Source: Peptococcaceae bacterium BICA1-7
GTDB lineage: Bacteria; Bacillota; Desulfotomaculia; Desulfotomaculales; Desulfocucumaceae
Length of the DNA: 64,000 nt
Assembly: GCA_000802095.1 (NCBI GenBank)
Contig: JUEB01000033.1
Coordinates: 310,001 to 374,000, forward strand
Direction of reading: 5' to 3'
Shown: one piece after another, positions 40,789 to 50,154 of the stretch
Layout: the number at the start of each line of letters is the position of its first letter
Position numbering within the stretch: the stretch's first letter is position 1
Position numbers and translations under genes: made by a program
Notes under the pieces: generated by a model
The model's input: only the letters and a program-made list of their open reading frames with translations
The model's database searches: none
What the model was told of the DNA's origin: nothing

Positions 40789-42396
40789 GTGACAGGTAGA
40801 TTGTATGGAATTTTACTGATTATTGCCCTGGCGGTGAGCTTAGTGGTTCCCCTGGCCGGGTGCGGAGGTCAAAAAGAGAAAGGAACACAGGCGGAAAATA
40901 CATATACCGTGGCCGATGCCACCGGTGACTGGGGCTTTCCCTCTCCCTATGCCCACTATTTCCGGGGACCGGGCTACATACGGATGAGCTTAATCTTTGA
41001 TACTTTATTATGGAAGAATGAAAAGGAATACATACCTGCCCTGGCCAAAAGCTGGGAGTATAATGCCGGGGAGAACTCCTATACCTTCAGCCTGGTGGAG
41101 AACGCCACCTGGCATGACGGCAGTAAATTCACTGCCCGGGATGTGGTTTTTACCATTGATTATACAAAAATGCATCCCTATCAGGGAGTAAGCGCCGGCG
41201 TGGTGAAAAAGGCCGAGGCTCTTGGCGACTACCGGGTAAAAATGTACCTGGACAGGCCCTACGCTCCTTTTCTGGAGTATATAGGAGGGACCCTGCCCAT
41301 ACTGCCCGAGCACATCTGGAAGGATGTCGGCTCTCCGGAGAAATTTCAGCAGGAAAAGGCGCTGGTGGGAACCGGGCCCTTCATTCTGGAGGACTACAGT
41401 AAGGAGCAGGGGTCTTATCTATACAGGGCCAACCGGGAGTACTACCAGGGAAAGCCCGCAGTGGACCGGATCAGATTTGTCAAAATGGGCAGCCAGGTTA
41501 TGGCAGCCGCTCTCAGGCAAAAGCAGGCCAGCGCTGCCCAGGTGCCTCCGGAGCTGGGCGGGGCACTGGATGAGGAAGGCTTCTTTATACTGGCGGGAAA
41601 GCATGACTGGGTGGCCAAGCTGATGATCAATCACCAGAGGGAGCCCCTGAATAAAAAAGAATTTCGCCAGGCCCTGGCCTTCGCCATAGACCGCCAGGCT
41701 CTGGTGGGCACCTGCCTCAGGGGCCACGGACTTCCCGGAAGCCCGGGATTAATTCCCCCGGACAGCCCCTGGTATAATGCAGCCGTGGAGAACCAGTACC
41801 CGCACAGCCCGGAGAGGGCCGCTCTATTGATAAAGGGGCTGGGCTATGAAAAGAAGGGAAATTTTTTTGAAAAAAATGGCCGGGCACTGGAGCTGGAGCT
41901 GCTGGTTAGCGGCGGGGGGCAGGGTAGTCCCGGGGCTCCGGGGGACCGGGAGGGTGAAATGATCAAAGGGCAGCTTGAAAAGGTGGGACTGAAGGTGAGC
42001 CTGCGCAGCCTGGAGTCCAAGACACTGGACAGCAGGGTGGCGGAAGGTCAGTACGATATAGCCCTGGGCGGGCACGGAGGACTGGGCGGTGACCCGGAAA
42101 TGCTGAACAGGATGATACTGGATAAAGGGTTTAACAGCGCCAGATACCAGGACAGCCAGGAGCTAAACCTGGCTTTAAAACAGCAGCTGACCCTTATGGA
42201 CAGGGAGAGCCGCAGGGAGCTGGTGGGCAAGGTTCAGGAGATTTATGCCCGGGAAATGCCGGCCCTGCCCCTTTATTATCCCACCTGGTACTGGGCTCAC
42301 GACGGCAGGGCGCCCCTGTACTACACACTCCAAGGAGTGGGCAGCGGGGTGCCCATACCGCTAAATAAGATGGCCTTTGTCAATCAAAATGATTAA
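40789..42396 (+). CDS. ABC transporter substrate-binding lipoprotein (peptide/nickel, SBP_bac_5)
   Basis: 535 residues. Lipoprotein signal MTGRLYGILLIIALAVSLVVPLAGC (lipobox LAGC). The SBP family 5 body shows SLVENATWHDGSKFTARDVVFTIDY, VKMYLDRPYAPFLEYIGG, GTGPFILEDY and FRQALAFAIDRQALVGT. It captures a peptide, nickel chelate or similar solute outside the cell. It is the first gene of a complete transporter that ends with an FmdE-family gene, so a metal-related solute is as likely as a peptide. GTG start. Confidence 0.88.
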   Translation: MTGRLYGILLIIALAVSLVVPLAGCGGQKEKGTQAENTYTVADATGDWGFPSPYAHYFRGPGYIRMSLIFDTLLWKNEKEYIPALAKSWEYNAGENSYTFSLVENATWHDGSKFTARDVVFTIDYTKMHPYQGVSAGVVKKAEALGDYRVKMYLDRPYAPFLEYIGGTLPILPEHIWKDVGSPEKFQQEKALVGTGPFILEDYSKEQGSYLYRANREYYQGKPAVDRIRFVKMGSQVMAAALRQKQASAAQVPPELGGALDEEGFFILAGKHDWVAKLMINHQREPLNKKEFRQALAFAIDRQALVGTCLRGHGLPGSPGLIPPDSPWYNAAVENQYPHSPERAALLIKGLGYEKKGNFFEKNGRALELELLVSGGGQGSPGAPGDREGEMIKGQLEKVGLKVSLRSLESKTLDSRVAEGQYDIALGGHGGLGGDPEMLNRMILDKGFNSARYQDSQELNLALKQQLTLMDRESRRELVGKVQEIYAREMPALPLYYPTWYWAHDGRAPLYYTLQGVGSGVPIPLNKMAFVNQND

Positions 42397-43360
42397 CAGG
42401 GGATATTGTATTAATTATCTGCTGGCCCTTATGGTTATCCTGACCCTGAACTTCATGCTGCCCCGCCTCATGCCAGGGGACCCCCTGCAGGCTATATACG
42501 GGGACGAGGCCATGATAGCCATGACTCCCGAGCTCAAGGAGGAGCTGATCAGTCGTTACTCACTGGATTTGACCCAGGCCGGGCAGTTTAGGGCCTATAT
42601 CGGATCACTTTTAAGGGGTGACCTGGGATACTCATATTACTATAACGTCCCGGTGGCCGCTGTTCTATTGGGCTCCTTTCCATGGACAGCTCTACTGGTG
42701 GGGCTGGCCCTCTGTATTTCCACCGGGCTGGGCCTATTCCTCGGTATTGAGTCGGGCTATCGGCGGGGCCGCACCGTGGACAGGCTTTTACTGGGAGGTT
42801 TTATGTGGATCAGCGGGCTGCCGGATTTCTTTGTGGGGATGCTGCTGCTGCTTATATTTGGTGTGACACTGGGCCTGGTTCCCCTGGCCGGCGCGGTTAC
42901 GCCGTACACCGGCCAGGGCTGGGCCCCCGCCCTGATTGACGGGCTGCGGCACCTGGCGCTCCCGCTGGCCTCCCTGGTGCTGGCCCGGCTGACGGCCACC
43001 TACCTGCTGGCCAGGAATACCATGATTACCACCATGGGAGAGCCCTTTATTATGACGGCCAGGTCCAAGGGCTGCTCCGGGCCCGCTGTAAGATACCGCC
43101 ATGCCGGGAGGAATTCTCTTTTGCCCGTGGTTACCGCTGCCGGCCTGCAGCTGTCGCACCTTATTACCGGGGCGCTCTTTGTGGAGATTGTTTTTTCCTA
43201 TCCGGGAATGGGGGCGCTCATGTATAATGCCCTTTTGACCAGGGACTACCCCCTGCTGCAGGGCATCCTTCTGCTGTCGGCGGTGACGGTGCTGACAGTT
43301 AACCTGCTGGTTGACCTGCTCTATAAAAGAATTGACCCGAGGGTAGCTTATGCACATTAA
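42389..43360 (+). CDS. ABC transporter permease (DppB/NikB type)
   Basis: About 323 residues from ATG 42389, overlapping the end of the binding-protein gene; TTG 42377 is the alternative. Six membrane helices. N-terminal NFMLPRLMPGDPLQ and SLLRGDLGYSYYYNVPV, and the coupling motif TARSKGCSGPAVRYRHAGRNSLLPVVTAAGLQLSHLITGALFVEIVFSYPGMG, are typical of the first permease in Opp/Dpp/Nik systems. It pairs with the next gene product to make the membrane channel. Confidence 0.87.
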   Translation: MINRGYCINYLLALMVILTLNFMLPRLMPGDPLQAIYGDEAMIAMTPELKEELISRYSLDLTQAGQFRAYIGSLLRGDLGYSYYYNVPVAAVLLGSFPWTALLVGLALCISTGLGLFLGIESGYRRGRTVDRLLLGGFMWISGLPDFFVGMLLLLIFGVTLGLVPLAGAVTPYTGQGWAPALIDGLRHLALPLASLVLARLTATYLLARNTMITTMGEPFIMTARSKGCSGPAVRYRHAGRNSLLPVVTAAGLQLSHLITGALFVEIVFSYPGMGALMYNALLTRDYPLLQGILLLSAVTVLTVNLLVDLLYKRIDPRVAYAH

Positions 43361-44183
43361 CTATTGGGGTGAAATAAAAAGGGACAGCCTGGGCCGGGCG
43401 GGGATGGGCACACTGGTAGTGCTGGCCCTTCTGGCAATCGGCGCCCCCATTGTTTCCCAGTACCAGCCGGCGGAATACACCGGGGCTATATTTCAGCCCC
43501 CGTCATCTCAATACTGGCTTGGCACAAATGATGTGGGGCAGGATATCTGGGCACAGCTTTTATACGGTGCCCGCACCTCTCTTTTGATTGGCTCCGGGGC
43601 CGCCCTGCTGTCCACCTTTTTTAGTGTGCTGGCCGGTGGGATGGCGGCAGTGCTGGGAGGCTTTGGGGACCGGGTGCTGATGAGGGCGGTGGATGCGCTT
43701 ATAGCAGTGCCCCCGGTTATTGTGGCCATACTGGCTGCGGCCTATTTCAGGCCCGGCGCCAGTATGCTCATAATACTTCTGTCAGCCTTTCTCTGGCCGG
43801 GTGGGGCAAGGCTGATCAGATCCCAGGCGCTGTCTGTTAAGGAGAGGATGCATATTGCCGCCGCCCGGACCTTCGGGTCATCCTGGCCCTACCTGATCAG
43901 AAGGCACATTATACCCGATCTGGGCCCTGTTTTGACGGCCATACTGGTGCTAAATTTCCGCAGGGCGGTTTTTATGGAGGCGGGCCTTTCTTTTCTGGGT
44001 GTTGCGGACCCCACTGTGATAAGCTGGGGAAAGATGATGCAGCAGGCCCTTAAGTTTTCCTACCTGGAGGTGTGGAAGTGGTGGCTATTGCCTGCTGGGG
44101 CCGCCCTTTCCATGACTATTGCCGCGCTTACCTTTACCGGCTTTGCTCTGGAAAAAGCCATTAATCCAAGGCTTAAGAAATGA
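43350..44183 (+). CDS. ABC transporter permease (DppC/NikC type)
   Basis: 277 residues, five or six helices, overlapping the previous permease gene by 11 bp. Family motifs: HWLGTNDVGQDIW-like YWLGTNDVGQDIWAQLLYGARTSLLIG, and the coupling loop HIAAARTFGSSWPYLIRRHIIPDL, with GLSFLGVADPTVISWGKMMQQA near the end. It completes the transmembrane pore of the importer. Confidence 0.88.
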   Translation: MHINYWGEIKRDSLGRAGMGTLVVLALLAIGAPIVSQYQPAEYTGAIFQPPSSQYWLGTNDVGQDIWAQLLYGARTSLLIGSGAALLSTFFSVLAGGMAAVLGGFGDRVLMRAVDALIAVPPVIVAILAAAYFRPGASMLIILLSAFLWPGGARLIRSQALSVKERMHIAAARTFGSSWPYLIRRHIIPDLGPVLTAILVLNFRRAVFMEAGLSFLGVADPTVISWGKMMQQALKFSYLEVWKWWLLPAGAALSMTIAALTFTGFALEKAINPRLKK

Positions 44184-44193
44184 GGTGGGGGCA

Positions 44194-45861
44194 GTGCTTG
44201 ATATTCGCGGACTAACCGTAAGGTACAGCGGGCTGCCTGTCTTGAAGGATATAAACCTTACCCTTGAAAAAGGAGAGTCCCTTTCTATTATAGGTGAGTC
44301 CGGGGCGGGAAAAACCACCCTGGGGCTTTCTGTCATGGGATTGGTGGAGGGCTGCTGCGAGGGTGAAATATTATTTCAGGGCAAAAATTTGCTATCCCTG
44401 AAAGAGGAGGAAATCCGCCGCCTCAGGGGCAGGGAAATGGCCATGGTGTTTCAGGGGGTAGAGGGGGCTCTGCACCCGCTGTATACAGCTTTGGACCAGG
44501 TGGCGGAGGCCATAGCGGTGCACAGCCGGAAGGATGCCGGGTCAATAAGGAAAAAGGCGCTGGGGCTTTTGCTTTCTGCCGGCCTGGATGAAACCACCGC
44601 CTGTTTTTATCCGCACCAGCTCAGTGGGGGGCTGAAGCAGCGCGCCCTAATCGCCATGGCCCTGGCCAACAGCCCTGAAATACTGATCCTGGATGAGCCA
44701 ACCGCCTCCCTGGATGCCGGGACAAAGGCCGAAATACTGGCCCTGCTTAATAAGCTGGCCGGAGACAGGATAACCATTATGATCACACATGATATTCACT
44801 CAGCGGCATATTTTTCAGATCGGGTAGCCGTGCTATACGGGGGCAGGCTGATAGAGCAGGGTCCCACCGGAGAGGTGTTCAAAAGCCCTCTCCACCCCTA
44901 TACCAGGGGGCTGATCAGATCCTGCCCGGACCTGTCCACCACCAAGGATCTGCAGGGAATACCCGGCCGGATGATGCCCGGTGTGACGGGATGCTCCTTT
45001 CACCCCCGCTGCACCCAGAGAATCCATCTCTGCTCCCTTGATATTCCCGAACCCGTGGTTACCGGAGGGCGGCTGGTAGCCTGCCACCGGGGAGGCATTG
45101 TGCCGCTCCTGGAAATAAAAAAGCTGAGTAAAATTTTTGGTAAGGTAAAGGCAGTGCGGGAGGTGGATTTAACTCTTTATCAGGGTGAGACACTGGCCCT
45201 GGTGGGAGAGAGCGGCTCAGGCAAGACCACCCTGGCCAGGACGGTGATGGGCCTATTAAAAGAAGACGGGGGGGAATTCTGCCTGGAGGGGGCAAATATC
45301 TCCAAAAGAGATGCCTTCTTCTACCAGAGGGTGCAGATGATCTTTCAAAACCCCATGGAGTCCATAAGCCACCGCATGAACGTGCTTCAGGCGGTCAGGG
45401 AGCCTCTGGACATTAACCGGCCCGGAGATGAGGAGGCCAATAACCACCTGGTCAGGAAGGCTCTGGATGAGGTGGAGCTGCCGGGGGACCAGTACTTTCT
45501 TAACAAATATCCTCACCACCTCAGCGGGGGGGAGGCTCAAAGGGTGGCCATAGCCAGGGCCCTTGTGCTGGAGCCCAGGGTGCTTATTGCCGATGAGCCC
45601 ACATCGGCCCTGGATGCAAGCATTCAGGCAAAGATCATTAAGCTTATGCTGAGCTTACAGGAAAAAAGGGGGCTGGCCATATTGCTGATTACTCATGATA
45701 TAGCCCTGGCCAGAAAGGTTAGCGACCGGATGGCGGTGATGCTAAAAGGCAGCATAGTAGAAGAAGGTCCTGCCGGAAAGCTTCTGGGCAGCCCCCGGCA
45801 TCAATACACCCGGCTGCTTGTAAATCAAAGCGAGAGCCCGGCAAAAAGTATGATCCTGTAA
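44194..45861 (+). CDS. Fused double ABC ATPase (DppD-DppF/GsiA-like)
   Basis: 555 residues from GTG 44194 (GAGGTGGGGG upstream); the frame continues to 44119 into the previous gene. Two full nucleotide-binding domains. The first has Walker A GESGAGKTT, signature LSGGLKQRALIAMAL and Walker B ILILDEP. It ends in the Oligo_HPY-type segment with cysteines (GCSFHPRCTQRIHLCSLD), known in DppD/OppD relatives. The second has GESGSGKTT, HLSGGEAQRVAIARAL and VLIADEP. Separate genes encode these in most species, as in nikDE or dppDF. It powers the transporter encoded upstream. Confidence 0.9.
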   Translation: MLDIRGLTVRYSGLPVLKDINLTLEKGESLSIIGESGAGKTTLGLSVMGLVEGCCEGEILFQGKNLLSLKEEEIRRLRGREMAMVFQGVEGALHPLYTALDQVAEAIAVHSRKDAGSIRKKALGLLLSAGLDETTACFYPHQLSGGLKQRALIAMALANSPEILILDEPTASLDAGTKAEILALLNKLAGDRITIMITHDIHSAAYFSDRVAVLYGGRLIEQGPTGEVFKSPLHPYTRGLIRSCPDLSTTKDLQGIPGRMMPGVTGCSFHPRCTQRIHLCSLDIPEPVVTGGRLVACHRGGIVPLLEIKKLSKIFGKVKAVREVDLTLYQGETLALVGESGSGKTTLARTVMGLLKEDGGEFCLEGANISKRDAFFYQRVQMIFQNPMESISHRMNVLQAVREPLDINRPGDEEANNHLVRKALDEVELPGDQYFLNKYPHHLSGGEAQRVAIARALVLEPRVLIADEPTSALDASIQAKIIKLMLSLQEKRGLAILLITHDIALARKVSDRMAVMLKGSIVEEGPAGKLLGSPRHQYTRLLVNQSESPAKSMIL

Positions 45862-45891
45862 ATCAGGTATTTATGGAAGAGGAGGATTAGT

Positions 45892-46500
45892 ATGTGCATG
45901 GAAAAAACGCCCTGGGAAAAGGCTGTTGAGTTTCATGGCCACTCATGTCCCGGGCTGGCCATCGGGTACAGGGTGGCTCAAATTGCTCTGAAGGAACTGG
46001 GTGAGCGGTCCCGGGACGAGGAGCTGGTGGCCATAGTGGAGAATGACGCCTGTGGCGTAGACGCTGTTATGCTGATGACCGGGTGTACGCTGGGGAAAGG
46101 AAATCTGTTGTACAGGGATTTTGGCAAGCAGGTGTATACCTTTGGCAGCCGCAGCTCCAACAGTGCCCTTAGAATATCAGTGAACGGAGAAATACTGCAT
46201 AAACAGAGCCAGGAGGCACTGGAACTCAGGAAGAAAGTATTCGGCGGCGCCGCCAGCGGCAATGAGAAAAAGGAATTTTACGCCTATCAGGCCCAGCGGA
46301 CCGACCAGATACTGGACATGCCGGACAATGACTTCTGCAAGGTGGAAAGAATTGATTTTAAGTTCCCCGGCAAGGCAAGAATTTTCAACTCGGTGCGCTG
46401 CCATCAGTGCGGCGAGTACGTTATGGAAGCACGGGCCAGGATCAGTAATGGTCAGATTGTCTGCCTCCCCTGCGCCGACCAGTACAGCAGGGGCTGGTAG
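45892..46500 (+). CDS. FmdE family protein with C-terminal zinc ribbon
   Basis: 202 residues. N-terminal FmdE domain (formylmethanofuran dehydrogenase subunit E-like): FHGHSCPGLAIGYR with conserved His15, His17 and Cys19, then ENDACGVDAVMLMTGCTLGKGN. The C-terminus has a four-cysteine ribbon, RCHQCGEYV and CLPCADQY. FmdE proteins of bacteria occur with molybdenum/tungsten or nickel systems and are thought to bind metal or a cofactor. It follows the ABC operon by 30 bp with a GAGGAGGA site, so it probably shares its transcript and its metal or cofactor link. Confidence 0.87.
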   Translation: MCMEKTPWEKAVEFHGHSCPGLAIGYRVAQIALKELGERSRDEELVAIVENDACGVDAVMLMTGCTLGKGNLLYRDFGKQVYTFGSRSSNSALRISVNGEILHKQSQEALELRKKVFGGAASGNEKKEFYAYQAQRTDQILDMPDNDFCKVERIDFKFPGKARIFNSVRCHQCGEYVMEARARISNGQIVCLPCADQYSRGW

Positions 46501-46545
46501 CGGAAATACCGGGCCCGCTTATTGAATGGGCTGCTTTTTAAAACT

Positions 46546-46604
46546 GTGGGGCCAGACTTTCTTTTGCTGTTAGAGCAAAAGTTAAGTCCGGCCCCATATT
46601 TTTT
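46546..46604 (+). terminator. Intrinsic terminator of the ABC-FmdE operon
   Basis: GGGGCC at 46548 pairs with GGCCCC ending near 46595, extended by GACTT/AAGTC, followed by a T-rich ATATTTTTTAT. Confidence 0.75.
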
Positions 46605-46654
46605 ATCGTTAAGTATATGCTGCTTTAAAGCACTAAAGTAAAAGCAGAGTTTTT

Positions 46655-46998
46655 GGGGTAGTTTTTGGGTCACTCATTGGTCGCTAAAGGGCCGGTGGAG
46701 GGGGTTGAATCCGATCTCCCGGACCTCCGGCTGAACTGACTCTAAGCTCGTCGCCTACGGACTGCCGGCCGCCTCCAACGCCGCGTCCATGCGTCGATTC
46801 CGGCTGCCGTCTGCGTCCTGCAGCCGGCCCGGCATTCCGTATGGCTCTGTCGCTAAGAGTCAGTAGCAGCCTCCGGGACGTCCGCCTGGATTAAACCCCC
46901 TCCCCCTCTATGCATGTCACCAGGAGGTCTTTTTGCTGCCTGAAATCCCTGCCTATTCTGTCTCCTGTCTCCCCGCCGCCTGCAAGGCGTTTTTTTTT
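46655..46998 (+). repeat. Dispersed structured element, subfamily B, copy 2
   Basis: Close copy of 9745-10107, including an identical central hairpin at 46800-46827 (CCGGCTGC / GCAGCCGG). Just upstream, GCTTTAAAGCACTAAAGTAAA at 46622-46642 recurs with two changes at 58654, tying it to subfamily C. It follows the FmdE gene in sense orientation, after that gene's own terminator, and ends with CGCC/GGCG and nine T. The separate upstream terminator suggests this copy could be transcribed from its own promoter. Confidence 0.8.
46972..46998 (+). terminator. Terminator of element B copy 2
   Basis: GCCGCCTGCAAGGCG hairpin followed by TTTTTTTTT. Confidence 0.65.
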
Positions 46999-47131
46999 AT
47001 TAATAGTCCATATGTTTGCCGGGCTGATCCATTTATATGGATATATATAGGTTTGGCAAGGAGAATCACATCATTTTAGAGAAAACTATGCAATAGAAAG
47101 AAACAGCTTTTTGACATCGGAGGTAAGAATT

Positions 47132-49249
47132 ATGGATGACTTGTATATCCAGGTAAAAAGATTTGTAGAGCCTGAATCTGTGGCCATGATCGGGGTTTCA
47201 AGCCGCACCGGCCCAGGAAGCTTCAATGGTATGGAGAACCTTATAGCCTGCGGCTACAGAGGCAGGATCTACGCAGTGAACCCCAGGGGCGGGGAGATAT
47301 TGGGAGTAAAGGTTTACCCCACGGTTACAGACATTCCGGAGGTGGTGGATCTGGCCGTTATCTCCACCCCCCGGGGGGCCGTGCCGGGCATTGTCAGGGA
47401 GTGCGTGGCCAGGGGCATCAGGGCTGTGGCCATCATTACCCAGGGGTTTGCCGATGCCGATCAAGAGGGGAAAAAAATGCAGGCCGGGATAATTGAGGCC
47501 ATAAGGGGTACCGGCACCAGGGTGGTGGGCCCCAATACACTGGGCATGGTCAACTCTTTTGCTGACTTTAACACTTCTTTCGTCACCTTCACCAACCGCC
47601 CTGCAGCCAACGGGGTGATCTGCCAGTCGGGAATATTTATGGCCGGGGCGCTGGATTTTACCGCCGGGGCCGGTATAGGTATTGATATAGGGAACACTGC
47701 GGACATAGACTTTGCTGATGTCCTCACCTATTTTGAAAGGGAAAGCAGGGTGCGGGTGGTTAACCTGCATATGGAGGGACTTAAGGAGGGCAGGCGCTTC
47801 ATGGAGGCAGCCCGCCGGGTAGCCCGGGTAAAGCCTGTGCTGTGCCTTAAAACAGGGAGGAGCGAGGAGGGGGCCAGGGCGGCCAGCTCTCACAGCGGCT
47901 CTCTGGCCGGGGAGGATGCCGTTTATGGCGCGGCCTTCCGGCAGGCCGGGGTGATCAGGGTAAACAATGTAGGTGAAATGAATGAGCTTAACAAAACCTT
48001 CATGACCTATTCCTCCATGCCTGGAAAGAGAGTGGCCATTGTCACCATATCGGGCGGGGCGGGGATTGCACTGGTGGACGCCCTCTCCCGGCAAGGCCTG
48101 GAGCTGGCGGAGTTCTCCCGGGAAACGCTGGACGCTCTGGCCGGTGTTTATCCCCAGTGGATGGAGGTGGGAAACCCGGCCGATATATGGCCTGCCGGCA
48201 TGTCCAAAGGCTACCTGCCTATTATTAGGCTGGCCCTGGAAAAGGTTATGGAGGACCCCGGGGTTGACGCGGTGGCCTGTATTACCCCGTCCTATCTGGA
48301 GCCGGACCGGGACCCGCTGGATGTCACCGGAGCGCTGAAGGAAGCAGCCCGGAAATACCCGGACAAGCCGCTGGCGGCCTGGATTTTCGGCCCCCACCGG
48401 CGGGCCTGGGCTCAAAGGCTGGAGGAGGAGGGAACCATAGTGACCTACTCTTCCCCCGAGCGGGCCGCTCTGGGGCTGGGAACTCTGTACAGCTATCACC
48501 ACATCTTTAAAGATGCCCCTTCTCCGGCGGGTATAGATCTGCCGGGCTTTGATGCGTCAGGTATAGAGAAACTTTTACTGACGGCGGGGGAAAGAGGGAA
48601 AGAGATACTGGGTATGCAGGCACTGGACATTGTGAGCTGCTGCGGCATTCCCACGGTGAGGTCAATAGCGGCCTCCAGCCGGGAGGAGGCCCAAAGGGCC
48701 GCCAGGGAGCTGGGCTTCCCGCTGGTGATGAAGCTGGACAGCCCCGATGTTTCACACAAGTCCGAGGCGGGAGGGGTGATCGTGGGGCTTAAAACAGCCG
48801 GTGAGGTGGCTGAGGCCTTTGACCTGATAATGCAAAGCGCCGCCGAAAAGGCCCCGGAGGCCAGAGTGGAGGGGGTGCTGCTGCAGGAGTGCCGCTCTGA
48901 GGGAGCCGAGGTGATCATCGGGGCCAGGCGTGACCAGCAATTCGGCCCGGTTATGGTTTACGGCCTGGGCGGAATCCATACCGAGCTATTCAGGGATGTA
49001 TCCTTCCGGGTTGCCCCGGTGGACACAGGGGAGGCCCGGGCCATGATGGCTGAGACCAGGTCTTTTGGAATACTGCAGGGAGCAAGGGGACAGGAGCCCG
49101 CTGACCTTAATGCTCTGGCCGAAGCCGTAGCCAGGCTTTCCAGTCTGGTCAGCAGCTTCCCGCAAATTGCCGAGATAGACATCAACCCCCTGCTGGCAGG
49201 ACCCGGCGGGGTGGTGGCCCTGGACTGCAGGATTTCACTGGCCCGGTAA
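47132..49249 (+). CDS. Acyl-CoA synthetase, ADP-forming (fused alpha-beta, acetate-CoA ligase type)
   Basis: 705 residues from ATG 47132; GGAGGT lies 8 bases before it, inside the longer frame that opens at TTG 47111. The CoA-binding alpha part begins FVEPESVAMIGVSSRTGPGS and contains the phosphorylatable His254 in ASSHSGSLAGED. From about 480 the beta part is an ATP-grasp domain (GFPLVMKLDSPDVSHKSEAGGVIVGL, EIDINPLL). It converts acyl-CoA, ADP and phosphate to acid, CoA and ATP, conserving energy in fermentative or syntrophic growth, or runs in reverse. Acyl specificity is not readable. It appears monocistronic. Confidence 0.9.
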   Translation: MDDLYIQVKRFVEPESVAMIGVSSRTGPGSFNGMENLIACGYRGRIYAVNPRGGEILGVKVYPTVTDIPEVVDLAVISTPRGAVPGIVRECVARGIRAVAIITQGFADADQEGKKMQAGIIEAIRGTGTRVVGPNTLGMVNSFADFNTSFVTFTNRPAANGVICQSGIFMAGALDFTAGAGIGIDIGNTADIDFADVLTYFERESRVRVVNLHMEGLKEGRRFMEAARRVARVKPVLCLKTGRSEEGARAASSHSGSLAGEDAVYGAAFRQAGVIRVNNVGEMNELNKTFMTYSSMPGKRVAIVTISGGAGIALVDALSRQGLELAEFSRETLDALAGVYPQWMEVGNPADIWPAGMSKGYLPIIRLALEKVMEDPGVDAVACITPSYLEPDRDPLDVTGALKEAARKYPDKPLAAWIFGPHRRAWAQRLEEEGTIVTYSSPERAALGLGTLYSYHHIFKDAPSPAGIDLPGFDASGIEKLLLTAGERGKEILGMQALDIVSCCGIPTVRSIAASSREEAQRAARELGFPLVMKLDSPDVSHKSEAGGVIVGLKTAGEVAEAFDLIMQSAAEKAPEARVEGVLLQECRSEGAEVIIGARRDQQFGPVMVYGLGGIHTELFRDVSFRVAPVDTGEARAMMAETRSFGILQGARGQEPADLNALAEAVARLSSLVSSFPQIAEIDINPLLAGPGGVVALDCRISLAR

Positions 49250-49444
49250 TGGAGCCGGACCGGGGACATCAGTCTTATTAGCATGCCCGTGGTAATGGAT
49301 GAATCACGGTGTGCAGCGGAAAAGGGAAAAAGTCATGAAAAAGAAAAATTGGGATATATATAACAAGCCTCCCGGACCATGTTTTATATGCGGCCTGCGA
49401 AGAAGCTGTGGAGCAGTGGCAGGTGGAGGCCGGAGGTAAAGTGT

Positions 49445-50152
49445 ATGACAGAAGATTCTCTTTTGGGTAACGCCTGTAGCTGGAAGCAGGATGGGGATAT
49501 TATTTTTGCCTTCAAAAGTATTAGATACACCCTGGGCGCTGACCGGAACCGTGAGGTTGAGGTTTCGGGGCAAGTTGCCGGGGGCGGGGTGCTGGCAGTT
49601 CGAGGCCCTTCAGGAGCGGGAAAAACCACACTGCTGAGGACTCTGGCCAGGCTGCAGCCCTGTGCGGGCGGGGAGGCCTTCCTGAAAGGGAAAAGCTGGC
49701 AGACCACTCCCGGCCCTCAGTGGCGGGCGGGTGTTCATTACCTGGCCCAAAAGCCTGTTATTTTTGACGGCACTGTCTCCGACAACCTGGCCAAACCTTT
49801 TGAGACACGCTTATTGAGCTCCAAAAAATTTGACAAAGATTCGGCCTTGCAGGTTATGGAGCAGCTGCTGCTGGCCCCCGGCCTCTGGGAGCAGGACGCC
49901 AGAACACTTTCCGGGGGTGAGACCTCAAGGCTGGCCTTTGCCCGGGCTCTGCTTATTGATCCTCCGGTTTTACTGCTGGATGAGCCAACTGCGGCCCTTG
50001 ACGGCAAGTCCCGGGAAGCCTTTTACCGGCTCCTCTCAGGGTGGCTGAACAGTCCTGGCCGGGCCGCCCTGCTTGTATCGCACAATGATGATTTTCAACT
50101 TTTAAGCAAGGTATCTTTTCTCGATATAGAAGCCAAACACCGGGAGGGTTAA
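49445..50152 (+). CDS. fetA: ABC transporter ATP-binding protein (FetA/YbbL type)
   Basis: 235 residues from ATG 49445, with GGAGGT 8 bases upstream; the frame opens earlier at 49379 without a site. Walker A GPSGAGKTT at about 54-62, the characteristic VHYLAQKPVIFDGTVSDNL Q-loop of the FetA group, signature LSGGETSRLAFARAL and Walker B VLLLDEP. With the next gene it forms a two-component exporter implicated in iron homeostasis and oxidative stress in E. coli. Metal specificity here is inferred from homology. Confidence 0.82.
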   Translation: MTEDSLLGNACSWKQDGDIIFAFKSIRYTLGADRNREVEVSGQVAGGGVLAVRGPSGAGKTTLLRTLARLQPCAGGEAFLKGKSWQTTPGPQWRAGVHYLAQKPVIFDGTVSDNLAKPFETRLLSSKKFDKDSALQVMEQLLLAPGLWEQDARTLSGGETSRLAFARALLIDPPVLLLDEPTAALDGKSREAFYRLLSGWLNSPGRAALLVSHNDDFQLLSKVSFLDIEAKHREG

Positions 50153-50154
50153 GC

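Noticed and set aside
43508-43729. Short minus-strand frame in the second permease gene
   Set aside because: Shadow of a certain coding region.
47198-48502. A 434-codon open frame on the minus strand
   Set aside because: It is antisense to the ADP-forming acyl-CoA synthetase, has no ribosome binding site, and its translation is low-complexity (rich in Gly, Pro, His, Gln); a shadow of GC-rich codons.
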